A DNA stretch of 9,821 nucleotides from assembly GCA_902406135.1 (NCBI GenBank), contig CABPCX010000042.1, forward strand, positions 1-9,821, given 5' to 3'. The position numbers were made by a program, and so were the translations under genes. The stretch comes from an uncultured Eubacteriales bacterium (GTDB lineage Bacteria; Bacillota; Clostridia; Lachnospirales; Anaerotignaceae). The notes beneath the pieces were generated by a model. The model saw nothing but the letters and a program-made list of their open reading frames with translations. It was not told where the DNA came from and did not search any database. This document shows, piece after piece, positions 1 to 5,700 of this stretch. Position 1 is the stretch's first letter; every line of letters starts with the position of its first letter.

Positions 1-46
1 AATTTAATTATATATTTTGTTAAAACAACCACGATGTGAAAAAATA

Positions 47-65
47 TGTCCTTCATATAAGGACA
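47..65. repeat. Inverted repeat upstream of ilvA promoter
   Basis: A perfect 7-bp inverted repeat, TGTCCTT at 47-53 and AAGGACA at 59-65, is separated by the 5-nt loop CATAT. On the + strand no T-run follows. On the - strand the hairpin is followed by a short T-rich stretch, but no gene lies where such a terminator would be needed. It may be a protein-binding dyad or chance. The rest of 1-114 is AT-rich and shows no gene. Confidence 0.3.
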
Positions 66-114
66 AAAATACGCAAAAATGCCGTTTAAAGGGCCAAAGT
101 TCTTCATAGAAATA

Positions 115-133
115 CAAATTTCAAAAAAATTTG
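115..133. promoter_or_regulatory. CodY-box-like dyad abutting the ilvA -35
   Basis: CAAATTT (115-121) and AAATTTG (127-133) form a 7-bp inverted repeat with a 5-nt spacer, ending one base before the -35 hexamer. Bases 116-130 match the CodY consensus AATTTTCWGAAAATT at 12 of 15 positions. CodY represses branched-chain amino acid genes, including ilvA, in several Firmicutes. The position would suit repression, but the surrounding DNA is very AT-rich, so chance is a real alternative. Confidence 0.35.
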
Positions 134-162
134 TTGACTAAAATATTTTTTATTTTTATAAT
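134..162 (+). promoter_or_regulatory. Sigma-A promoter for ilvA-transporter operon
   Basis: The -35 hexamer TTGACT (134-139) and a perfect -10 hexamer TATAAT (157-162) are separated by exactly 17 bp. Transcription should start near 169, giving a leader of about 54 nt. That is too short for a T-box or leader-peptide attenuator, so control is probably exerted at initiation. Confidence 0.8.
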
Positions 163-222
163 GTATTCGTAAATAAACAATCTAAATGTTGATATAAATA
201 TTTTAAAGGGAGGAAAAAACCA

Positions 223-1410
223 ATGGTTACGTTGGAAATGCTTTTTGATGCACAGAGAGTTTTAAAAGAAGCAGCAACTGTTACACCTGTTATTAAGGCT
301 GACAAAATCGGTGAGAACATTTATCTTAAATCCGAAAACTTCCAGCTTACAGGTTCATTCAAATTAAGAGGAGCTTTTTATAAAATAGCTAGTCTTACAC
401 CTGAAGAAGCTGAAAAGGGTGTAATCGCTTGCTCAGCAGGAAACCATGCACAGGGTGTTGCACTTTCAGCAACAAGAAAAGGAATCAAGTCAGTTATCTG
501 TATGCCCGCAGGCGCTCCTATTTCTAAGGTAGAAGCTACAAAGGCTTACGGCGGAGAAGTTGTTCTTGTTCCCGGCGTATATGATGACGCTGCTAAGAGA
601 GCAGTAGAACTTATGGAAGAAAAAGGATACACATTCGTTCATCCTTTCAACGATGAAAGAGTTATTGCTGGACAGGGTACAATCGGTCTTGAAATCATCC
701 AGCAGCTTCCTGATGTAGAAGTAGTATACGTTCCCATTGGCGGCGGCGGACTTATAAGTGGTGTATCTTATGCTATCAAGGCATTAAAACCTGACTGCAA
801 AGTTATCGGTGTTCAGGCTGCAGGCGCTCCCAGCATGTACGAATCACGCAAACAGGGCGAGCCTATCGAGCTTGAGAAGGTATCAACTATCGCTGACGGT
901 ATCGCAGTTAAGAGACCTGGCGACCTTACATTTGAAATGTGCCAGAAATATGTTGATGAAATCGTAACTGTAACAGAAGATGAAATAGCAACAGCTATTC
1001 TTACTCTTATGGAAAAACAGAAAACTGTAGCTGAAGGCGCTGGAGCAACAGCACTTGCAGCAGCTATGTTTGATAAAGCAAACCTTAAGGGCAAGAAATC
1101 AGTATGTATCGTTTCAGGCGGTAACATCGACGTTAACATCCTTTCAAGAGTTATTACACAGGGTCTTAACAAGACAGGACGTATCGCAAACATCGAGACA
1201 AAAGTTGTTGATAAGCCCGGACAGCTTATTTCACTTTTACAGTTAATTTCTCAGACAGGAGCCAACATCATAAGCATCAACCACGAAAGAGAAGACCTTA
1301 GATCAGAGGTTAACTCATGCGTAGTTACAATGGTTCTTGAAACAAGAAATCCCGGACACGTTGACGAAATCAAGGGACTTCTTAAAGCAAACGGATATGA
1401 GCTTCTTTAA
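223..1410 (+). CDS. ilvA: Threonine ammonia-lyase with C-terminal ACT domain
   Basis: This 395-aa, PLP-dependent fold-type II enzyme should deaminate threonine (and usually serine) to 2-oxobutyrate (or pyruvate) and ammonia in the cytoplasm. The PLP lysine is K47 in GSFKLRGA. SAGNHAQG at 71-78 is the substrate loop, GGGG at 173-176 cradles the PLP phosphate, and SGGN at 298-301 contacts the pyridine ring. Residues about 324-395 form a single ACT domain, a shape common in short Firmicutes enzymes in place of the longer double-ACT tail of E. coli IlvA. The ATG at 223 follows AAGGGAGG by 9 nt. The product feeds isoleucine synthesis or threonine/serine fermentation. The gap to the downstream transporter has no terminator, so the two are probably co-transcribed, which favours a catabolic or dual role. 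Biosynthetic versus catabolic assignment cannot be settled from sequence. Confidence 0.93.
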   Translation: MVTLEMLFDAQRVLKEAATVTPVIKADKIGENIYLKSENFQLTGSFKLRGAFYKIASLTPEEAEKGVIACSAGNHAQGVALSATRKGIKSVICMPAGAPISKVEATKAYGGEVVLVPGVYDDAAKRAVELMEEKGYTFVHPFNDERVIAGQGTIGLEIIQQLPDVEVVYVPIGGGGLISGVSYAIKALKPDCKVIGVQAAGAPSMYESRKQGEPIELEKVSTIADGIAVKRPGDLTFEMCQKYVDEIVTVTEDEIATAILTLMEKQKTVAEGAGATALAAAMFDKANLKGKKSVCIVSGGNIDVNILSRVITQGLNKTGRIANIETKVVDKPGQLISLLQLISQTGANIISINHEREDLRSEVNSCVVTMVLETRNPGHVDEIKGLLKANGYELL

Positions 1411-1433
1411 GCACTTATTAATAAAATTATAAA

Positions 1434-1463
1434 AAGGAGGAAAGCCTGAAAAAATTCAGGCGG
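1434..1463 (+). promoter_or_regulatory. SD-hairpin translation start region of the symporter gene
   Basis: A strong ribosome binding site AAGGAGG (1434-1440) lies 31 nt before the ATG at 1472, too far for normal initiation. Between them is a perfect hairpin: GCCTGAA (1444-1450), loop AAAA, TTCAGGC (1455-1461). Folding would leave about 13 unpaired nt between the strong site and the ATG. A second, weaker site AGGCGG (1458-1463) lies 8 nt from the ATG and is partly buried in the hairpin's 3' arm. No T-run follows, so it is not a terminator. The frame is open back to a stop at 1430 but holds no ATG, GTG or TTG; an ATT at 1454 is the only other conceivable start. Confidence 0.6.
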
Positions 1464-1471
1464 ACACAAAA

Positions 1472-2662
1472 ATGTCAAAGAAGAAATTAGGACTACTCCC
1501 TAAACTCATCATCGCTATCGCTCTTGGTATTGCGGTAGGTATGGTAGCGCCCGAAAAGCTCATTGCTATTTTCGCTACATTCAACGGTATATTTAATCAG
1601 TTCTTAGGATTCATTATACCTCTTATCATCATTGGTTTCGTTGTACCCGGTATTGCTGACCTTGGTAGCGGAGCTGGTAAGACACTTGCTATTACAGCTC
1701 TTGTTGCTTACCTTTCAACAATCATCGCAGGAAGCGTTGCATACTTTGTTGATACAACAGCATTCCCTTCATTCCTTGAAGTAGGTTCAATCGTTCTTGA
1801 TAATGCTCAGAATGCTGAAGAAACAATGGTAGCAAGCTTATTCACAATCGAAATGCCCGCTATCATGGGTGTTATGAGTGCACTTATTCTTTCATTCACA
1901 CTCGGTCTTGGTATCGCAGTTACAAAGGCTGAGGGACTTAAAGGAATTTTCAATGAATTCCAGGCAATCATTTCTAAAGTAATTGCTAGCATCATCATCC
2001 CTCTCTTACCTTTCCATGTATTTGGTATCTTCTCAAACCTTACATATTCAGGTACAGTAGCAGAGATTATGAGCGTATTCATTAAAGTATTCGGAATAAT
2101 CCTTCTTCTTCATATTGGTATCCTTATATTCCAGTATGTTGTTGCAGGCGTTTTCGCAAAGAAGAATCCTTTTGGATTACTTAAAAATATGCTTCCCGCA
2201 TACTTCACAGCTCTTGGTACACAGTCATCAGCTGCTACAATCCCTGTAACACTTGAACAGACAAAGAAAAACGGCGTTAGAGGAGAAGTTGCTGACTTCG
2301 TTATCCCTCTTTGCGCAACAATCCACCTTTCAGGTAGTACAATCACACTTACAAGCTGCGCTATCGCAATTATGATGCTTAACGGAATTAACGTATCATT
2401 TGGACAGCTCCTTCCTTTCATTCTTATGCTTGGTGTAACTATGGTTGCTGCTCCTGGTGTTCCCGGCGGTGCTGTTATGGCAGCTCTTGGTGTTCTTGAG
2501 TCAATGCTTGGCTTCAACTCAATTATGCTTAACCTTATGATTGCTCTTTACATTGCACAGGACAGCTTTGGTACAGCTTGTAACGTAACAGGTGACGGTG
2601 CTATCGCAGTTCTTATCAACAGCATCACAGGTAAAAAAGCTAACGAAGTAAAAGAAGGCTAA
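1472..2662 (+). CDS. DAACS-family amino acid:cation symporter, probably serine/threonine-type
   Basis: This 396-aa integral membrane carrier belongs to the dicarboxylate/amino acid:cation symporter family (GltPh fold). Hydrophobic helices run throughout. The HP1 loop is QSSAATIP (251-258), the TM7 motif region ATIHLSGS (282-289), the HP2 loop APGVPGG (327-333), and TM8 reads QDSFGTACNVTGD (363-375). By alignment to GltPh, the amino-group aspartate (D364), N371 and sodium ligand D375 are kept. The arginine that binds the acidic side chain is G367, and the TM7 Asn and Asp of the NMDGT motif are H285 and S287. E. coli SstT, as I recall it, also lacks that Arg and Asp and has a similar QDS..TA.N stretch. 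With ilvA directly upstream, serine/threonine is the likely substrate, but this is inference. Length is typical. The start at 1472 has an unusual upstream arrangement, annotated separately. Confidence 0.85.
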   Translation: MSKKKLGLLPKLIIAIALGIAVGMVAPEKLIAIFATFNGIFNQFLGFIIPLIIIGFVVPGIADLGSGAGKTLAITALVAYLSTIIAGSVAYFVDTTAFPSFLEVGSIVLDNAQNAEETMVASLFTIEMPAIMGVMSALILSFTLGLGIAVTKAEGLKGIFNEFQAIISKVIASIIIPLLPFHVFGIFSNLTYSGTVAEIMSVFIKVFGIILLLHIGILIFQYVVAGVFAKKNPFGLLKNMLPAYFTALGTQSSAATIPVTLEQTKKNGVRGEVADFVIPLCATIHLSGSTITLTSCAIAIMMLNGINVSFGQLLPFILMLGVTMVAAPGVPGGAVMAALGVLESMLGFNSIMLNLMIALYIAQDSFGTACNVTGDGAIAVLINSITGKKANEVKEG

Positions 2663-2685
2663 TTAAATTTACTTTTACCTATAAC

Positions 2686-2716
2686 AAAACGGACAGTTTA
2701 AAACTGTCCGTTTTTT
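2686..2716 (+). terminator. Rho-independent terminator of ilvA-symporter operon
   Basis: A perfect 12-bp stem (2687-2698 with 2702-2713, core CGGACAGT/ACTGTCCG) has a 3-nt loop and runs into six Ts at 2711-2716. The A-run before the stem may also let it work weakly on the opposite strand. Confidence 0.93.
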
Positions 2717-2732
2717 GTATGTTTAAATAAAT

Positions 2733-2761
2733 AAAAAAACCTGCCTGATTAAACAGGCAGG
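2733..2761 (-). terminator. Rho-independent terminator of DAHP synthase gene
   Basis: On the minus strand, CCTGCCTG and CAGGCAGG (2761-2754 and 2747-2740) form an 8-bp stem with a 6-nt loop, followed by seven Ts (2739-2733). It begins 7 nt after the DAHP synthase stop. The convergent operons therefore each have their own terminator. Confidence 0.92.
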
Positions 2762-2768
2762 GTAATTA

Positions 2769-3797
2769 TCAGCAGTGCTCAGCTATGTAATGAATAAGTT
2801 TTTCTGTATCTTTCCATCCGAGGCAGGCGTCAGTTATGGACTTGCCATAGATATGGTCCTCGATTTTGCAGCTTCCTTCTTCAATATAGCTTTCAACCAT
2901 AACACCTTTAACGATATTGTGAAGGTCTTTATTCTGAGTTCTGTTGTGAAGAATTTCGGCAACTATTCTGGGCTGCTCATAGAACTTTTTGCCGGAATTT
3001 GAATGGTTAGCATCACATACTACACAAGGATACTTAAGTCCTCTTTCGATATATTCCTCTGTAAGGGATATAAGGTCTTCGTAGTGATAATTTGCGTGGG
3101 CCTTTCCGTACTTGTCCACAGAGCCTCTTACGATGGCGTGGGCATAGGGATTTCCGCTGGTGCTCACTTCGTGGTCTCTATAAAGGAAAGTATGCTCGTG
3201 ATGAGCGGCATGGATAGAGTTGAGCATAACGGAGAAGTCACCGCTTGTAGGATTTTTCATACCAACAGGCTGGTCGATACCGCTGGATACAAGACGGTGC
3301 TGCTGGTTTTCAACAGAACGGGCTCCAATTGTTATATATCCGAGCATATCATCTACATATACAAGATTTTCTGGATAAAGCATCTCGTCAGCAGCCGTAA
3401 GATGTGACTCAGATAATGCTCTTATATGCATTTTACGCAGTGCAATTATGCCGGCGTAAATATTAGTTGCTTTTTCCGGGTCCGGCTGATGGAGCATACC
3501 TTTATATCCATCTCCGGTGGTTCTGGGTTTGTTTGTATATATTCTGGGGATGATAAAGACTTTATCCTTGACCTCTTCGTTAACTTTTGCCAGACGCGAA
3601 ATATAATCACATACAGCGTCTTCATCGCTGGCGGAACAAGGTCCGACAACAAGAATAAATTTATCTGTTTTTCCCGCAATAATATCCTTAAGCTCTGCAT
3701 CACGCTTGTTTTTTACACCTGCGAGATGACGGGGAAAAGGTACAATATCCCTTACTTCATCGGGTGTTGGAATATTCTGTTCGTTTATGAAACTCAT
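2769..3797 (-). CDS. aroF: Class I 3-deoxy-7-phosphoheptulonate (DAHP) synthase
   Basis: This 342-aa cytoplasmic metalloenzyme condenses phosphoenolpyruvate with erythrose 4-phosphate, the first step of the shikimate pathway to Trp, Tyr and Phe. It matches the AroF/G/H (type I-alpha) group by GPCS (52-55), KPRTT (90-94), GARSVENQQHR (158-168), PVGMKN (177-182), DANHSNS (262-268), MVESYIEEG (300-308) and GKSITDACLGW (318-328). The expected metal ligands are all present: C54, H265, E302 and D323. An N-terminal segment of about 45 residues precedes the barrel, as in the feedback-inhibited enzymes, but which amino acid inhibits it cannot be read here. The ATG follows GAAAGGAG by 10 nt. It stands alone, divergent from trpS, not in an aro/trp operon. 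The symbol follows common usage; aroG or aroH would be equally defensible. Confidence 0.95.
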   Translation of the reverse strand: MSFINEQNIPTPDEVRDIVPFPRHLAGVKNKRDAELKDIIAGKTDKFILVVGPCSASDEDAVCDYISRLAKVNEEVKDKVFIIPRIYTNKPRTTGDGYKGMLHQPDPEKATNIYAGIIALRKMHIRALSESHLTAADEMLYPENLVYVDDMLGYITIGARSVENQQHRLVSSGIDQPVGMKNPTSGDFSVMLNSIHAAHHEHTFLYRDHEVSTSGNPYAHAIVRGSVDKYGKAHANYHYEDLISLTEEYIERGLKYPCVVCDANHSNSGKKFYEQPRIVAEILHNRTQNKDLHNIVKGVMVESYIEEGSCKIEDHIYGKSITDACLGWKDTEKLIHYIAEHC

Positions 3798-3879
3798 AAA
3801 ATCTCTGCTCCTTTCTTTAATGTTTTATTTGACTGTCATTATTATTCAGCCTTAATCGCATACTAAATGCGTAAATAAT

Positions 3880-3908
3880 ATTATACAATAGAAATTATAA
3901 TTATTCAA
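3880..3908 (-). promoter_or_regulatory. Sigma-A promoter for DAHP synthase
   Basis: Read on the minus strand, TTGAAT (3908-3903) and a perfect TATAAT (3885-3880) are 17 bp apart. Transcription should start near 3873, about 75 nt before the ATG. A small dyad CGCAT-ACTAA-ATGCG (3857-3871) sits just at the start of the transcript. The sequence around the -35 closely matches that of the divergent trpS promoter. Confidence 0.7.
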
Positions 3909-3969
3909 GCATATACAATTTTGTTATAAAATAAAAAACAACCGATACTATATGCGGATAAACAGCGGT

Positions 3970-3985
3970 TTCAAATATACTTGAA
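3970..3985. repeat. Inverted repeat over the trpS -35
   Basis: TTCAA (3970-3974) and TTGAA (3981-3985) form a 5-bp dyad with a 6-nt spacer. The right arm is the -35 hexamer of trpS. A regulator bound here would compete with RNA polymerase, but the dyad is short and could be chance. Confidence 0.3.
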
Positions 3986-4009
3986 TATGGGAAAAAACCA
4001 TAGTATACT
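3981..4009 (+). promoter_or_regulatory. Sigma-A promoter for trpS
   Basis: TTGAAT (3981-3986) and TATACT (4004-4009) are 17 bp apart. The -10 lies inside the perfect 12-bp palindrome ATAGTATACTAT (4000-4011). The predicted start near 4016 leaves only about 50 nt of leader, so no T-box riboswitch can be present; T-boxes are a common control of trpS in Firmicutes. Confidence 0.65.
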
Positions 4010-4065
4010 ATATTATATTTGTTTTTAGACAACAAAATATTTATATACGAAAAGAGGAATTTATT

Positions 4066-5070
4066 ATGGCTGATGAGAAAAAAACGATATTCAGTGGTAT
4101 GCAGCCTTCTGGCTATGTTACCCTTGGTAATTATTTAGGTGCACTCAGAAACTGGACAAAGCTTCAGGACGAATATAACTGCCTTTACTGCATCGTTGAT
4201 ATGCACGCCATAACAGTAAGACAGGATCCCATAAAACTCAGACAGCAGGCAAGAACACTTCTTATGCAGTACATTGCCGCAGGCCTTGATCCTGAAAAAA
4301 ATATAATCTACTACCAGTCACATGTACCCCAGCATGCAGAACTTTCATGGGTACTGAACTGCTTCACATATATGGGCGAACTTAACAGAATGACTCAGTT
4401 TAAGGAAAAATCACTGGCACATGCCGACAATATAAATGCAGGTCTTTTCACATATCCTGTTCTTATGGCTGCTGACATTCTGCTTTATCAGACAGACCTT
4501 GTACCTGTTGGTGAGGACCAGAGACAGCATCTTGAGATAACAAGAGACATTGCAACACGTTTTAACGGAATCTATGGCGATGTTTTCAAAATTCCTGAGG
4601 CATATATCGGAAAAGTCGGCGCCAGAGTTATGGCACTCCAGGAGCCCACAAAGAAAATGTCAAAATCCGATGAAAACAAAAATAACTCCATTGCTCTGTT
4701 AGACGACCCTACAGTAATAATGAGCAAAATAAAGAAAGCCGTTACTGACTCAGACAATGAGATTAGACATGGCGAGGATAAACCCGGAGTTACAAACCTG
4801 CTCAATATCTACTGTGCAGTAACTGACAAGACTATGGAAGAAGCTGAAAGAGAATTTGCAGGAAGCAATTACGGACAGTTTAAAACCGCAGTAGGTGAAG
4901 CTGTAGTTGCAAGCCTTGAGCCTATCCAGCAGAGAGTAAGAGACCTTGAAAAGAACAAGGACTATATTGACGGCATAATCAAAAACAATGCTGAAAGAGC
5001 ACAGGCCATAGCACGTAAGACACTTACAAAGGTTCATAGAAAGATAGGATTCCCTGACAGAATCAGATAA
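4066..5070 (+). CDS. trpS: Tryptophanyl-tRNA synthetase
   Basis: This 334-aa class I aminoacyl-tRNA synthetase charges tRNA-Trp in the cytoplasm; about 330 residues is the normal bacterial length. GMQPSGYVTLGN (11-22) contains the HIGH-type ATP signature in its usual TrpRS form (TLGN). KKMSKSDEN (196-204) carries the KMSKS loop. YPVLMAADILLY (130-141) and GEDQRQHLEITRDIA (149-163) are the conserved tryptophan-pocket and dimer segments. The C-terminal helical part (about 212-334) is complete. The ATG follows AAGAGGA with GAGG 8 nt away. It is divergent from DAHP synthase, and a strong terminator follows, so it is monocistronic. Nothing suggests a second or antibiotic-resistant TrpRS paralogue. 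Confidence 0.97.
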   Translation: MADEKKTIFSGMQPSGYVTLGNYLGALRNWTKLQDEYNCLYCIVDMHAITVRQDPIKLRQQARTLLMQYIAAGLDPEKNIIYYQSHVPQHAELSWVLNCFTYMGELNRMTQFKEKSLAHADNINAGLFTYPVLMAADILLYQTDLVPVGEDQRQHLEITRDIATRFNGIYGDVFKIPEAYIGKVGARVMALQEPTKKMSKSDENKNNSIALLDDPTVIMSKIKKAVTDSDNEIRHGEDKPGVTNLLNIYCAVTDKTMEEAEREFAGSNYGQFKTAVGEAVVASLEPIQQRVRDLEKNKDYIDGIIKNNAERAQAIARKTLTKVHRKIGFPDRIR

Positions 5071-5089
5071 TTTAATTATGTGAAATTCT

Positions 5090-5135
5090 AAACCGGAGAT
5101 ATTCAGTTTTGATGGAATATCTCCGGTTTTTTATT
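5090..5135 (+). terminator. Rho-independent terminator of trpS
   Basis: A perfect 15-bp stem pairs 5090-5104 with 5115-5129 (core ACCGGAGATATTC and its complement). It has a 10-nt loop and a T-rich tail from 5127. Confidence 0.93.
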
Positions 5136-5141
5136 TATAAT
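5113..5141 (+). promoter_or_regulatory. Possible promoter for the GNAT gene inside the trpS terminator
   Basis: A perfect -10 TATAAT (5136-5141) lies 17 bp after TGGAAT (5113-5118), a weak -35. The -35 is within the loop and 3' arm of the trpS terminator and the -10 is in its T-rich tail. This is the only promoter-like sequence in the 103-nt gap before the acetyltransferase gene. Confidence 0.35.
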
Positions 5142-5173
5142 AAAGAGGATAATAATTTATTGGGGAAGGGCCT

Positions 5174-5620
5174 ATGGAAATAAGAGAAATAAAAGAAGAT
5201 AAAAAAATATATATTGAACTTCTTCTTTTGGCTGATGAAGAAGTAAAGATGATAGATAAGTACCTTGATAGAGGGCAGATGTTTGTTTTAGATGATGAAG
5301 GGATAAAGGCGGAATGTGTTGTCACACAGGAAGGGGATAATATTATAGAAATAAAGAATATTGCGGTCTATCCCAAGTATCAGAAAAAAGGATACGGCAG
5401 AAAGCTTATTGAGTTTGTAGAAAACAAATATAAAAATGATTTTGATATAATAAGGGTAGGTACAGGGGATAGCAGACTTACGGTTTCGTTTTATGAAAAC
5501 TGCGGTTTCAGAAGAAGTTACTGCATAAAGGATTTTTTTGTTAACAATTATGAGAATCCTATTTATGAAGACGGAATAAGGCTCAAGGATATGGTCTATC
5601 TTGAAAAAAAGCTTCATTGA
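5174..5620 (+). CDS. GNAT-family N-acetyltransferase
   Basis: This 148-aa cytoplasmic protein is a complete GNAT fold that should transfer acetyl from acetyl-CoA to an unknown amine. The core strand and helix (motif A) run from IKNIAVYPKY (60-69) into QKKGYG (70-75), the Q/RxxGxG/A pyrophosphate-binding loop. SFYENCGF (105-112) is motif B. The C-terminal stretch with DFFVNNY (120-126) and DGIRLKDMVYL (133-143) resembles the YvbK-like subgroup, whose substrate I cannot name. The ATG at 5174 is preceded by GGGGAAGGG (5162-5170), which gives a usable but slightly close ribosome site. It stands alone between the trpS terminator and a hairpin shared with the convergent neighbour. Confidence 0.88.
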   Translation: MEIREIKEDKKIYIELLLLADEEVKMIDKYLDRGQMFVLDDEGIKAECVVTQEGDNIIEIKNIAVYPKYQKKGYGRKLIEFVENKYKNDFDIIRVGTGDSRLTVSFYENCGFRRSYCIKDFFVNNYENPIYEDGIRLKDMVYLEKKLH

Positions 5621-5638
5621 TATAAGTGATTAAAATAT

Positions 5639-5680
5639 AAGGGCACAGTCAGTAATATGCTGATGTGCCCTTGTGGTTTT
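5639..5680. terminator. Bidirectional terminator between convergent genes
   Basis: AAGGGCACA (5639-5647) pairs with TGTGCCCTT (5664-5672). An inner TCAG/CTGA helix (5649-5652, 5660-5663) is offset by one bulged base, with a 7-nt loop. On the + strand the tail TTGTGGTTTT is poor in T. On the - strand the tail TATATTTT follows. It is placed to end both the acetyltransferase and the ATP-binding protein transcripts. Confidence 0.75.
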
Positions 5681-5700
5681 ATTATACATTATATATGTAG

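Noticed and set aside
813..1193. Long open frames antisense to or overlapping ilvA, the symporter, DAHP synthase and trpS
   Set aside because: They lie inside well-supported genes, lack ribosome sites and show no recognisable domains; they are by-products of codon bias.
3817..3861. A 14-codon reading frame in the DAHP synthase leader (minus strand, ATG at 3861, TAA just before the ribosome site)
   Set aside because: It has no ribosome binding site, starts only about 11 nt from the predicted transcript end, and contains no Trp, Tyr or Phe codons, so it does not look like an attenuator peptide.
3928..3970. Minus-strand hairpin AACCG/CGGTT followed by a T-rich stretch, resembling an attenuator before DAHP synthase
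   Set aside because: The stem is only 5 bp with a 21-nt loop, and it lies upstream of the best aroF promoter. No convincing minus-strand promoter lies beyond it.
3945..4013. Direct repeat ATACTATAT at 3945-3953 and 4005-4013
   Set aside because: It is a 9-mer of nearly pure A/T in AT-rich DNA; two copies 60 bp apart are easily chance.
4016..4065. T-box riboswitch before trpS
   Set aside because: The leader from the predicted start is about 50 nt, and no T-box consensus or specifier stem is present.
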